From: Prevotellaceae bacterium
Lineage (GTDB): Bacteria; Bacteroidota; Bacteroidia; Bacteroidales; Bacteroidaceae
DNA: 12,974 bases
Direction of reading: 5' to 3'
Assembly (NCBI GenBank): GCA_021204885.1
Contig: JAJPYP010000007.1
Coordinates: 1 to 12,974 of the forward strand
The translations under genes and the position numbers were made by a program. Numbering within the stretch: position 1 is the stretch's first letter; each line of letters opens with the position of its first letter. The notes under the pieces were generated by a model that was given only the letters and a program-made list of their open reading frames with translations, did no database searches and had not been told where the DNA came from. Of the stretch, positions 1 to 6,093 are shown piece by piece.

Positions 1-14
1 ATATAGTACACATC

Positions 15-602
15 ATGCAGAAAACCCTCGTATTCGCCACCAACAACACCCACAAGTTCCAAGAGGTTACCGACATGCTGCAAGGAAAGATAACGCTCTT
101 GCGGCTGAAAGACATCGGCTGTGAAGCCGATATACCCGAAACGGCCGGCACCTTGGAAGGCAACGCCTTGCAGAAAGCACGGTTTATCTACGACAACTAC
201 CATTTGGATTGCTTTGCCGATGATACGGGATTAGAAGTGGAAGCGTTGGACGGCGCACCCGGTGTCTATTCGGCACGCTATGCCGGTGAAAGCCATGACG
301 CGGAAGCCAACATGCGGAAGCTGCTTTTCCATTTAAAAGACAAGACCAACCGCAAAGCCCGTTTCCGCTGCGTATTCGCCTTAATTGAAAAAGGAGAAGT
401 ACATACATTTGAAGGTATCGTCAACGGCACCATCATCACGGAGAAGCGTGGTGCCTGCGGCTTCGGTTACGACCCGTTGTTTGTTCCCGACGGCTACAAC
501 TTGACTTTTGCCGAGATGGATGAAGAGCGCAAGAACCAAATCAGCCATCGGGCAAGGGCGTTACAGCAGTTGGTCGCTTATCTAAGGGAAGAGAACAAAT
601 AG
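15..602 (+). CDS. rdgB: Non-canonical purine NTP pyrophosphatase (RdgB/HAM1 family)
   Basis: This 195-residue cytosolic enzyme hydrolyses dITP, XTP and ITP to the monophosphate and pyrophosphate, which keeps deaminated purines out of DNA and RNA. The N-terminal substrate loop is visible at residues 7-17 ([11 protein letters not shown] pattern, with N10, N11, K14 and E17). The family signature [12 protein letters not shown] spans 67-78, and its D69/D70 match the catalytic acidic pair of E. coli RdgB. GFGYDPLF (149-156) and the C-terminal SHRARAL (177-183) complete the nucleotide site. The length is normal for the family and nothing is missing. The ATG at 15 puts the first motif at the usual distance from the N-terminus. 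Only 14 bases lie upstream, so its promoter is outside the window or it is cotranscribed with an upstream gene. Its stop is 3 bp from the stop of the convergent nadA. Confidence 0.97.
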   Translation: MQKTLVFATNNTHKFQEVTDMLQGKITLLRLKDIGCEADIPETAGTLEGNALQKARFIYDNYHLDCFADDTGLEVEALDGAPGVYSARYAGESHDAEANMRKLLFHLKDKTNRKARFRCVFALIEKGEVHTFEGIVNGTIITEKRGACGFGYDPLFVPDGYNLTFAEMDEERKNQISHRARALQQLVAYLREENK

Positions 603-605
603 ATA

Positions 606-1544
606 TCACAACCCCAACTTAGCCGAAATCTCCAACATCCTGTTAATAGGCAATACCGCTTTCGCCGCTATCTCTTTATCTACTTTTACCTCGGGTGTCT
701 CGTTCAACAAGCAGTCATACAACTTCTGTAGTGTATTCAACCGCATGTAGCTGCACTCATTGCAAGCACACGTGCTGTCATTGGGTGGAGCGGGAATGAA
801 AACAGTATTCGGAGCCTGCTTTTTCATCTCATGCAGAATGCCCGACTCGGTCGCTACGATATACGTCTTCTCCGGATGCTTCACGCTATACTTCAACAAC
901 GCCGCCGTAGAACCCACTACATCGGCCAACTTCAATACAGCTCCTTTACATTCAGGATGGGCCAATATAAGAGCATCGGGATATTCCGCTTTCAATGCTA
1001 CGATCTTTTCCACAGAGAACTGTTCATGCACATGACAAGCCCCGTCCCAAAGCACCATATTCCGTCCTGTAATGGCATTGATATAGTTACCCAAATTCTT
1101 GTCGGGACCGAACAGCAACTTGGCGTCTTTGGGAAAGCTCTCCACGATTTGACGGGCATTGGTGGAAGTGACCACTACATCGGTCATGGCCTTGACGGCA
1201 GCCGACGTATTGACGTAGGAGATCACCGTATGCCCCGGATGCGCCGCAATGAAGGCTTTGAAAGCGTCGGCAGAACAACTGTCGGCCAATGAGCAACCGG
1301 CGTTCATATCGGGTACCAAGACCTTCTTATCAGGACAAAGTATCTTGGCGGTCTCGCCCATAAAGAACACGCCGCACATCACGATAATATCGGCCTCGGT
1401 CTTGGCCGCCCATTGTGCCAAGGCCAAGCTGTCGCCCACGAAGTCGGCAATATCTTGTATTTCCCCCTGCTGGTAGTAGTGGCCCAATATGACGGCATGC
1501 TTCTCTTTCTTGAGTTGTTTGATGGCTTCTGTAAGTCGGTTCAT
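606..1544 (-). CDS. nadA: Quinolinate synthase NadA
   Basis: NadA condenses iminoaspartate with dihydroxyacetone phosphate to give quinolinate, the precursor of the NAD ring, using a [4Fe-4S] cluster. The protein has 312 residues, the usual size of the compact NadA form. HYYQ (22-25) and ADFVGDSLALAQWA (33-46) form the first repeat. MNAGCSLADSC (80-90), GACHVH (168-173) and NECSYM (262-267) carry the expected cluster ligands C84, C170 and C264. HPECK (196-200) and ATESGILHEM (231-240) are also conserved. The CxCxxC at 259-264 resembles the C-terminal cysteine cluster of the E. coli enzyme. nadB and nadC are not adjacent in this window. The start at 1544 is supported by the first conserved motif lying about 20 residues in. 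A candidate promoter lies about 70 bp upstream. Confidence 0.98.
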   Translation of the reverse strand: MNRLTEAIKQLKKEKHAVILGHYYQQGEIQDIADFVGDSLALAQWAAKTEADIIVMCGVFFMGETAKILCPDKKVLVPDMNAGCSLADSCSADAFKAFIAAHPGHTVISYVNTSAAVKAMTDVVVTSTNARQIVESFPKDAKLLFGPDKNLGNYINAITGRNMVLWDGACHVHEQFSVEKIVALKAEYPDALILAHPECKGAVLKLADVVGSTAALLKYSVKHPEKTYIVATESGILHEMKKQAPNTVFIPAPPNDSTCACNECSYMRLNTLQKLYDCLLNETPEVKVDKEIAAKAVLPINRMLEISAKLGL

Positions 1545-2014
1545 AATAACAATATATTTTCTTTTATTCTAAAAAACTCTATGTTGTGATAATAGGCGGT
1601 TGATACTGTTCAAAAATAAATCCCGATATACTTGCTTACTAACTTATTAAACGCTATTTTTGTTTTATGAATCTTTTATGAACAGCAGTCGGCCTTTCCG
1701 TTTATCGGTTAATTCCATTGTTATCAATCATAAAGAATCATATCCATAACAGTTATGCACTGCCTGTTGATAATGTGCAAAGTTAAAAACTTTATTTATA
1801 CTTGGTGTTTGAAACTCCCAAAAAAGATGTTTATGCATGCATTGAAATCTCGGCATGGAATCATTTGGTGAATTCGTTTGTTATGTTATCAAAACGTCTT
1901 ATACAATATCACAAAGATTTCCTGCTCTTTTTTTGCATGTCTTTTAGACAAGTTTTCAACACCTTTCAGTAGAACTATGAACAGATATAATGGAGTAATG
2001 AGCAGCGGGAGAAG
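1545..2014. other. AT-rich divergent intergenic region between nadA and the SPOUT methyltransferase gene
   Basis: This 470-bp gap carries no convincing gene and no recognisable RNA gene or riboswitch. One 60-base line (1741-1800) has 17 G+C. Besides the nadA promoter candidate it contains a plus-strand TATTTTTG (1655-1662), 20 bp after CTTG (1631-1634), and a weaker plus-strand TGTG-19-TATACTTG (1774-1804). Either could start transcripts towards the methyltransferase gene, with leaders of roughly 345 or 200 nt. A perfect small dyad, AAAGTT-AAA-AACTTT, lies at 1779-1793 and overlaps a minus-strand -7 match. A 23-codon frame at 1678-1749 starts just after the first of the plus-strand promoter matches, but nothing else supports it. 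Confidence 0.6.
1611..1642 (-). promoter_or_regulatory. Candidate nadA promoter, Bacteroides type
   Basis: On the minus strand a perfect TAnnTTTG -7 element (TATTTTTG, plus-strand 1611-1618) lies 20 bp from a three-of-four match to the -33 element (TTAG for TTTG, 1639-1642). Transcription would begin near 1604, giving a leader of about 60 nt before nadA. A second perfect minus-strand -7 match (TAACTTTG, 1778-1785) lies further away and has no good -33 partner, so it is the weaker candidate. Confidence 0.4.
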
Positions 2015-2551
2015 ATGATGCGTAAATTAAAGATAACCGAGTTGAACCGTATCTCTATCGAAGCGTTCAAGCAGGTAGAGAAGTTGCCTTTGACAGTGGT
2101 ATTGGACGACGTGCGTAGTCTGTACAATGTAGGCTCCGTATTCCGGGTAAGCGACGCTTTTCGCGTGGAGCGTATCTATCTGTGTGGCATTACCGCCATG
2201 CCTCCCCATCCCGAGATACACAAGACCGCGTTGGGTGCCGAGTTCTCCATGGATTGGGTATATAAGAAACAAGCGGTCGAAGCGGTCGATGAATTAAAAA
2301 GCAGTGGTTATATCATTTACTCCGTAGAGCAAGTGGAACATAGCGTCATGCTCAATGAGTTGACTGTAGACAAACAAAAGAAGTATGCCATCGTCGTGGG
2401 TAATGAAGTAAAAGGAGTAAAACAAGAGGTGGTCGATAAGTCGGACGGCTGCATAGAGATTCCCCAGTTCGGTACCAAGCATTCACTCAATGTATCCGTG
2501 GCCACCGGCATCGTGGTATGGGAACTGTTCAATAAACTACATACGTTCTAA
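2015..2551 (+). CDS. TrmH-family (SpoU) SPOUT RNA methyltransferase
   Basis: This is a 178-residue AdoMet-dependent 2'-O-ribose methyltransferase of the trefoil-knot SPOUT class, acting on tRNA or rRNA in the cytoplasm. All three SpoU motifs are visible: motif 1 with N38-VGSVF-R44, motif 2 with GNE at 129-131, and motif 3 at 147-166, where IEIPQFGT leads into SLNVSVATGI and forms the cofactor-binding knot. The protein is little more than the catalytic domain, closer in size to short TrmL-like members than to RlmB, which has an extra N-terminal substrate-binding domain. The target nucleoside cannot be read from sequence. Two consecutive ATG codons (2015 and 2018) are possible starts, differing by one residue. 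A long AT-rich leader precedes the gene, and it converges on the DUF4294 gene across a stem-loop. Confidence 0.93.
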   Translation: MMRKLKITELNRISIEAFKQVEKLPLTVVLDDVRSLYNVGSVFRVSDAFRVERIYLCGITAMPPHPEIHKTALGAEFSMDWVYKKQAVEAVDELKSSGYIIYSVEQVEHSVMLNELTVDKQKKYAIVVGNEVKGVKQEVVDKSDGCIEIPQFGTKHSLNVSVATGIVVWELFNKLHTF

Positions 2552-2576
2552 ATCAACTGTTATACTTGATGGGATT

Positions 2577-2629
2577 GCCTATCTCTGTTTTTATTCGCTT
2601 TATATAAAGAAGCGCACAGGGAAATAGGC
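2577..2629. terminator. Nested stem-loop between convergent genes, possible bidirectional 3'-end structure
   Basis: An outer stem pairs GCCTAT (2577-2582) with ATAGGC (2624-2629), continued by CTGT/ACAG (2585-2588 and 2616-2619). Inside, CGCTT (2596-2600) pairs with AAGCG (2610-2614). It fills most of the 84-bp gap between the two convergent stop codons. There is no clean U-tract on either side, so it is not a textbook intrinsic terminator. It may instead mark processed or protected 3' ends. Confidence 0.4.
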
Positions 2630-2635
2630 ATTAAT

Positions 2636-3250
2636 TTATAGTTGTCCGTTCTCTACCAACAATATCACCCGCTCGGTAAGCCTATCCACGCCGTTGGCAT
2701 CATACTCTTTCTTCAAGCTTGCCCCGAAGAGTGAGGCGAACGTTTGGTAAAAAGTGGCTTTCAGCGGACCCATAAAGGCCTTGACCAATTCGTATCCCGT
2801 GGAGTTGGTCTCGCGGTCCACCAACTTGATGAGTAGCTTGCCTTGCGAGAACGTCAGCTTCTTCAGGCGGGCGGTGTATTGCTCTTTGAGTCCCTTTTCC
2901 ACCGCCTTGATATGGCGTTGCTTGGCCTTCTCGTTAGGCAGCGTCTGTAGATACTCGTATGTTTCGATAACGGCGCGGTTCACCTCTTTGGAGATGGGTA
3001 GCACGATTTTCACATCGCGTACCAACTTGTTGTATTGTGCCAACTCTTTCTTGTTTTTGAACTTGATGGGCTTGAAGATATAGACCGTGGGCAGTTTCAC
3101 GTAAGGGATGGTATCGCCTTGGTAGACACACATCGCCGTCAGGTAGACGCTCTTTTGAGGACGTACTTGCTTTTTTTGCTGCTGGGCATAACCATCCACA
3201 CCTTTCAGCAGCAAAAACAGGGTTAACACGATGTAAAACACGGCTTTCAT
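2636..3250 (-). CDS. Secreted DUF4294-family protein of unknown function
   Basis: This 204-residue protein starts with a clear Sec signal peptide (residues 1-22, hydrophobic core FYIVLTLFLLL, likely cleavage after YA before QQQ). The mature part resembles the DUF4294 family, which is typical of Bacteroidetes. It has a conserved front segment (roughly 36-60) with YQGDTIPYVKLP and YIFKP, followed by a lysine-rich helical region with repeated charged stretches, and a segment with KLLIKLVDRET and GYELVKAF near 145-165. No catalytic motif is apparent, and I know of no assigned role for the family. There is no lipobox, so it is probably periplasmic. The start is fixed by the signal peptide. The gene is monocistronic in this view and diverges from the radical SAM gene. 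Its promoter lies unusually close to the ATG. Confidence 0.85.
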   Translation of the reverse strand: MKAVFYIVLTLFLLLKGVDGYAQQQKKQVRPQKSVYLTAMCVYQGDTIPYVKLPTVYIFKPIKFKNKKELAQYNKLVRDVKIVLPISKEVNRAVIETYEYLQTLPNEKAKQRHIKAVEKGLKEQYTARLKKLTFSQGKLLIKLVDRETNSTGYELVKAFMGPLKATFYQTFASLFGASLKKEYDANGVDRLTERVILLVENGQL

Positions 3251-3255
3251 GGATG

Positions 3256-3263
3256 CAAAAGTA
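3256..3263 (-). promoter_or_regulatory. -7 promoter element of the DUF4294 gene, nearly touching the start codon
   Basis: On the minus strand the bases read TACTTTTG-CATCC-ATG, a perfect TAnnTTTG match with only 5 nt between its final G and the start codon. Transcription starts in Bacteroides usually lie a few bases after this element, so the leader would be 0-2 nt. No good TTTG is seen 19-21 bp upstream, so the assignment rests on the -7 element alone. Confidence 0.45.
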
Positions 3264-3357
3264 AGCCATTCTTTTCGTTTATCCGTGTCCTCTTCGTGTT
3301 TTTCAGTAGCCTATTAACGTATTTAAGGCAGTGTGACGACAATCCCCAAGCCTTTCG

Positions 3358-3389
3358 TTTGCTTATTCACCTTAAATGGGCTACTTTTG
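3358..3389 (+). promoter_or_regulatory. Promoter of the radical SAM gene, consensus Bacteroides type
   Basis: A perfect -33 TTTG (3358-3361) and a perfect -7 TACTTTTG (3382-3389) are separated by 20 bp, the preferred spacing for the primary sigma factor of Bacteroides. The predicted start near 3395 gives a leader of about 18 nt before the ATG at 3413. This is the best promoter match in the window. Confidence 0.7.
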
Positions 3390-3412
3390 CCCTGAACAAT
3401 ACATCGTGAATC

Positions 3413-4186
3413 ATGACCGTAATCTATCCCTCTCCCGTTTTCGGCCCCATCCACTCCCGCCGTTTAGGCGTTTCGTTGGGCATCAACTTGCTGCCTGCCG
3501 ACGGCAAGGTATGTACATTCGACTGCGTCTATTGTGAGTGCGGTTTCAATGCCGATTTCCGTCCCAAGCGCCCTTTGCCTACGGCAGATGAGGTATTTCA
3601 AGCGTTGGAAAAGAAGCTCACGGAGATGAAAGCCGGGCCATCCGGATTGGATGTCTTGACCTTTGCCGGCAACGGCGAGCCCACCTCGCATCCGCAGTTC
3701 GCCCGGATTGTAGACGGCGTGATGGCCCTTCGCGATACCTATTTCCCCGCCGCCAAGGTGAGCGTGCTGAGCAACGCCACCTTCATTCACAAGCCCTCCG
3801 TGTTTGCGGCATTGCAGAAGGTAGACAACAATATCTTGAAACTCGATACCGTCGACGTGGACTATATCCGAAAGCTCGACAGGCCTACAGGTCACTACGA
3901 TGTAGCTAATGTCATCGAAGGGATGAAAGCCTTCCAAGGAACCTGCATCATCCAGACCATGTTCCTGAAAGGCAGCTACCAAGGCGTGGATTTGGACAAC
4001 ACCGGGGATGAGTATGTACTCCCTTGGCTCGATGCCGTCAAGGAGATCGCGCCCCGCGAAGTGATGATCTATACCATAGACCGCGAGACACCCGCGCACG
4101 GGTTGCGGAAAGCCACACGCGCCGAATTGGACCGCATCGGTGCAATGGTTCAAAAGGCGGGCATTCCTGTCAGCGTCTCCTACTGA
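3413..4186 (+). CDS. Radical SAM protein, COG0731 (wyosine-synthase-like) group
   Basis: This 257-residue cytosolic protein carries the radical SAM cluster motif CxxxCxxC as C34-TFD-C38-VY-C41, directly followed by a further cysteine (C43). The N-terminal GPIHSRRLGVSLGINLLP (11-28) and the GNGEPTSHP loop (87-95, the AdoMet-binding GGE-type motif) are hallmarks of the COG0731 group. Archaeal members of that group (Taw1/TYW1) make the tricyclic wyosine base in tRNA-Phe. Bacterial members such as this one are shorter, have no known wyosine pathway, and have no established substrate. The domain is complete up to a short C-terminal strand. The start at 3413 sits 24 nt after a consensus promoter element. 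The gene appears monocistronic, since a 1.3-kb gap follows. Confidence 0.88.
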   Translation: MTVIYPSPVFGPIHSRRLGVSLGINLLPADGKVCTFDCVYCECGFNADFRPKRPLPTADEVFQALEKKLTEMKAGPSGLDVLTFAGNGEPTSHPQFARIVDGVMALRDTYFPAAKVSVLSNATFIHKPSVFAALQKVDNNILKLDTVDVDYIRKLDRPTGHYDVANVIEGMKAFQGTCIIQTMFLKGSYQGVDLDNTGDEYVLPWLDAVKEIAPREVMIYTIDRETPAHGLRKATRAELDRIGAMVQKAGIPVSVSY

Positions 4187-4296
4187 CGGTTGGGCTATTC
4201 TTTGTCCGTTTTCCCCTTTTAGGAGGGTACAATACAGTAATTCCGCAGCACGTTATCTATATTTTTCTTCAAGGCACCGAACGGGCATCAAGGCGG

Positions 4297-4328
4297 TTTC
4301 TGTTCTATTTATCGCTTTTCTGTTCTAT
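4297..4328. repeat. Perfect 12-bp direct repeat, 20-nt spacing
   Basis: TTTCTGTTCTAT occurs at 4297-4308 and again at 4317-4328, with partial similarity on both sides. It lies 110 bp after the radical SAM stop codon and before the 23-nt-phased blocks. Its 20-nt spacing distinguishes it from those. Confidence 0.6.
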
Positions 4329-4424
4329 ATTACCTTATTTAACGCCCTTAGCAGCGCGTAATTCCGGCCGAGGGCACGGTCGGTTGCGAAAATCGCCGTT
4401 TTAGAGGCCTATTTTGGTAAATTC

Positions 4425-4444
4425 AAGTGACAGTTATTTCACTT
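4425..4444. repeat. Short inverted repeat
   Basis: AAGTGA (4425-4430) and TCACTT (4439-4444) form a 6-bp stem with an 8-nt loop in AT-rich sequence. It could be a small operator-like dyad or chance. No adjacent promoter element is convincing. Confidence 0.3.
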
Positions 4445-4642
4445 TTCAGTAGGTATATAGAGTGTAATATGAATATAGTCAGGTTGTTGGAACAAGTATT
4501 GTAACGACAATAGCCGGTGAACCTATCATACTGCTTTACAAATAGGAGTTCATTGGGAAGGCTGTTGAAGAAGATGGACAAGAGGAAGCATCTATGACCT
4601 TAATCTTAAAAATAGACCAGCGGTTTACGAGTGATTCCGTGG

Positions 4643-4803
4643 TTGTAGAAGCAAAGGGTGCTTGCTTCTACAAGATAAAGGTGCTTGCTTGTGGAACCGT
4701 ACGGTTACCGTAGCACAAGCACAGACCGCTTGGTTGTACAAGCGAGGAACACTTGCATGTACAAACAAAAGGTGTCTGCACGTGGAAATACGGGGTTGTA
4801 GAT
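4643..4803. repeat. Repeat block A: seven degenerate 23-nt units around TGTACA-like cores
   Basis: Related cores begin at 4644, 4667, 4690, 4712, 4735, 4758 and 4781 (TGTAGA, TCTACA, TGTGGA, AGCACA, TGTACA, TGTACA, CGTGGA), with spacings of 23, 23, 22, 23, 23 and 23 nt. Most are followed by AAG or AAA. The second half of the unit is also shared: GGTGCTTGCT ends units 1 and 2, CGCTTGGT ends unit 4, ACACTTGCA ends unit 5 and GGTGTCTGCA ends unit 6. The units are partly self-complementary. TTGTAGAAGCAA (4643-4654) and TTGCTTCTACAA (4662-4673) form a perfect 12-bp stem with a 7-nt loop, and TGCTTGTG (4686-4693) pairs with CACAAGCA (4714-4721). Because 23 is not a multiple of three, the pattern is not that of a repeated peptide. 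Confidence 0.8.
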
Positions 4804-4930
4804 CGGAGTTTTTATCAAAAAGGAAGTGTTATCGAAGAATTGCAAGCATATTGTCATGATAGCTTCACAATTGTATGTCATACTATCAAATCTGTGGGGT
4901 GCGCGAAACTGCGGAAGGCCTTTCTTATAC

Positions 4931-5044
4931 CCTAACGAATGCATTCCATACCTCCTAACGAATGTTATCTGACACTTTGCTCATAACTATCCATACACCC
5001 TAAGGAAAGCATTCCATACGGTGCTTCGAGTGCTTTTCATGGAG
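4931..5044. repeat. Repeat block B: CCTAACGAATG-type units at about 23-nt spacing
   Basis: CCTAACGAATG begins at 4931 and 4954, and the variant CCTAAGGAAAG at 4999, two periods later. A weak copy lies between them. GCATTCCATACGG-like tails at 5009 and 5032 (GCTTTTCATGGAG) are again 23 nt apart. The first unit contains the perfect palindrome GAATGCATTC (4937-4946). The first and fourth units agree at 20 of 22 positions, counted from 4930 and 4998. Confidence 0.7.
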
Positions 5045-5061
5045 TGCCTGAAATGGTGTTT

Positions 5062-5074
5062 GTATAATTTATAC
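5062..5074. repeat. Perfect 13-nt dyad GTATAA-T-TTATAC
   Basis: The arms GTATAA and TTATAC flank a single T between repeat blocks B and C. It could be an operator-like site or an AT-rich chance palindrome. No promoter element is aligned with it. Confidence 0.35.
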
Positions 5075-5104
5075 GCGCGTGCCGGGAAAGAGACGGGTAA
5101 TTAA

Positions 5105-5161
5105 GATAACATCCTCATCTCTATAGAGATGACACCCCCATCTTTGTAGAGGTGACTTTCC
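5105..5161. repeat. Repeat block C: CATCT...AGAGATGAC units at 23-nt spacing
   Basis: CATCTCTATAGAGATGAC (5116) and CATCTTTGTAGAGGTGAC (5139) are exactly 23 nt apart. The tail of a preceding unit (GATAACATCC at 5105) aligns with GATGACACCC (5128) and GGTGACTTTC (5151), also 23 nt apart each. The middle unit is a perfect 18-bp palindrome, TCATCTCTATAGAGATGA (5115-5132). Confidence 0.75.
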
Positions 5162-5166
5162 TTACC

Positions 5167-5267
5167 ACCGTTTTCTTGATTCCTTATATACCGCTTTCCA
5201 AGACTCTCAGCAACGCTTTTATGACGACTTCCGCACCGTTTTCACTATCAACTTAATTTACCGTTTT
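5167..5267. repeat. Repeat block D: five ACCGTTTT-like boxes phased at 22-25 nt
   Basis: ACCGTTTT, ACCGCTTT, AACGCTTT, ACCGTTTT and ACCGTTTT begin at 5167, 5190, 5212, 5235 and 5260, with spacings of 23, 22, 23 and 25 nt. The sequence between boxes is not conserved, which is what phased protein-binding boxes would look like, although decay of a tandem repeat would too. The last box lies about 240 bp before the first pilus gene. Confidence 0.7.
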
Positions 5268-5474
5268 TTCCCCTTTCGGAAAAGCATGAAAATACAATAA
5301 GACAACTTTCAGTGGTGCAATGGGTCGACCATGCGTGCACTTTATGCGTCATAACTATTTTTTAGCAAAAATATGCGCATTCTACCTAAAGAGAGATAAA
5401 TATAAGGCGTTTCGTGAACAATTTCCCCTTTTTTACGTTGTATGTATGTGGCTCGAAAAATTGTGTAGAATGGA

Positions 5475-5482
5475 CACTTTTG
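5475..5482 (+). promoter_or_regulatory. Candidate -7 element of the pilus operon promoter
   Basis: CACTTTTG matches TAnnTTTG except at the first base. It would start transcription near 5488, about 20 nt before the ATG of the DUF3575 gene, a leader length like that of the radical SAM gene. There is no good -33 TTTG at the proper distance, so the promoter may be weak or activator-dependent. Confidence 0.3.
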
Positions 5483-5508
5483 GATGCGGGCTACCGGATG
5501 AAGGAAAA

Positions 5509-6075
5509 ATGAGATTGAAAACAGTTATATTGGTATCGCTGGGCCTCTTCTTGGGCCTGCAAGCGAAGGCACAGTTGGCCGTCAAGACCAACCTGCCCTA
5601 TTGGGCTACCACCACGCCGAATGTGGGCGTGGAGTGGCGCGTAGCCCGCAGAAGCACCCTACAGGCTTTTTATGGACTGAACCCGTGGCGCAGTACGGCC
5701 GGCAAGAGCATACGTCACTGGGTGGTCGAGCCCGAGTATCGTCACTGGTTCTGCGAGGCGTTCGACGGCTGGTTCGTGGGTGTCCACGCCTTGGGCGGGG
5801 AGTTCAACATGGGGCATGTAAAGCTGCCTTTGGGCGTGTTGAAAACGTTGCGCGACCACCGCTACGAGGGGTGGTACGCCGGCGCCGGCTTCACGGCAGG
5901 CTATCAATGGGTGCTCTCGCGCCATTGGAACTTCGAGGCTTCAATAGGCGTGGGCTACAGTTACATCGGCTACAAGAAATATGATTGCGGCACGTGCGGC
6001 AGGAAGTTGAAGTCGGGCCATACCCACTATGTTGGCCCCACCAAGACGGCACTGAGCTTGGTCTATCTCTTTTAA
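5509..6075 (+). CDS. DUF3575-family outer-membrane-type protein, first gene of the pilus operon
   Basis: This 188-residue protein has a Sec signal peptide (1-21, ending AKA, mature N-terminus QLAVKTNLPYW). The mature chain is the DUF3575 domain: LAVKTNLPYWATTTPNVGVE opens it, aromatic and glycine-rich alternating stretches (GWFVGVHALGG, YEGWYAGAGFTAGYQW, FEASIGVGYSYIGY) look like beta strands, and GPTKTALSLVYLF closes it with an outer-membrane-barrel-like final strand. A CxxC pair (C160, C163) sits before the last strand. The function of the family is not established. Genes of this kind commonly precede DUF3868 and Mfa-type fimbrillin genes in Bacteroidales, so an envelope role in pilus assembly is inferred. 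The frame stays open upstream to 5320, but I chose 5509 because the signal peptide begins there. The stop is 18 nt before the next gene. Confidence 0.88.
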   Translation: MRLKTVILVSLGLFLGLQAKAQLAVKTNLPYWATTTPNVGVEWRVARRSTLQAFYGLNPWRSTAGKSIRHWVVEPEYRHWFCEAFDGWFVGVHALGGEFNMGHVKLPLGVLKTLRDHRYEGWYAGAGFTAGYQWVLSRHWNFEASIGVGYSYIGYKKYDCGTCGRKLKSGHTHYVGPTKTALSLVYLF

Positions 6076-6093
6076 ACCTCATTGTTTTGGAAT

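Larger units (their letters stand above)
4187..5508. other. Long repeat-rich intergenic region upstream of the pilus operon
   Basis: These 1.3 kb contain no frame with a recognisable protein and no RNA gene I can identify. All open frames are short and lack promoter support. From 4280 on, the region is dense in short direct and inverted repeats, listed separately, most of them phased at about 23 nt. A degenerate reading frame around 4468-4710, interrupted once by TAG at 4540-4542, is the only hint of a gene relic, and it matches no family I know. The final 240 bp (5270-5508) lack the repeat phasing and probably hold the pilus operon's control region. Confidence 0.7.

Noticed and set aside
831..1292. 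153-codon plus-strand frame inside nadA
   Set aside because: Antisense shadow of a complete, fully motif-supported nadA.
1678..1749. 23-codon open frame behind a promoter-like TATTTTTG
   Set aside because: Too short to judge, with no hydrophobic, charged or family pattern. Left only as a remark in the intergenic entry.
4381..4402. GCGA-AAA-TCGC hairpin followed by TTTT as a terminator of the radical SAM gene
   Set aside because: The stem is only 4 bp and lies 200 bp after the stop codon. Not enough to call a terminator.
4662..4859. 65-codon frame through repeat block A
   Set aside because: The sequence is built from 23-nt repeats, which change frame at each unit. No start or promoter support and no family resemblance.
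4643..5267. CRISPR array
   Set aside because: Units are 23 nt with no distinct spacers, the repeats are degenerate and change family along the region, and no cas gene is present.
5320..5508. In-frame upstream extension of the DUF3575 gene by 63 codons from an ATG at 5320
   Set aside because: The Sec signal peptide begins at the ATG at 5509. An extension would bury it, and the extra residues resemble no DUF3575 protein.
5000..5508. Invertible promoter (phase-variation switch) as found ahead of some Bacteroides surface operons
   Set aside because: I found no pair of long inverted repeats flanking a promoter-sized segment, and no recombinase gene nearby. The dyads present are short and local.
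6082..6093. TTG start four codons before the DUF3868 ATG
   Set aside because: The ATG at 6094 starts a standard MKK-type signal peptide and needs no extension.
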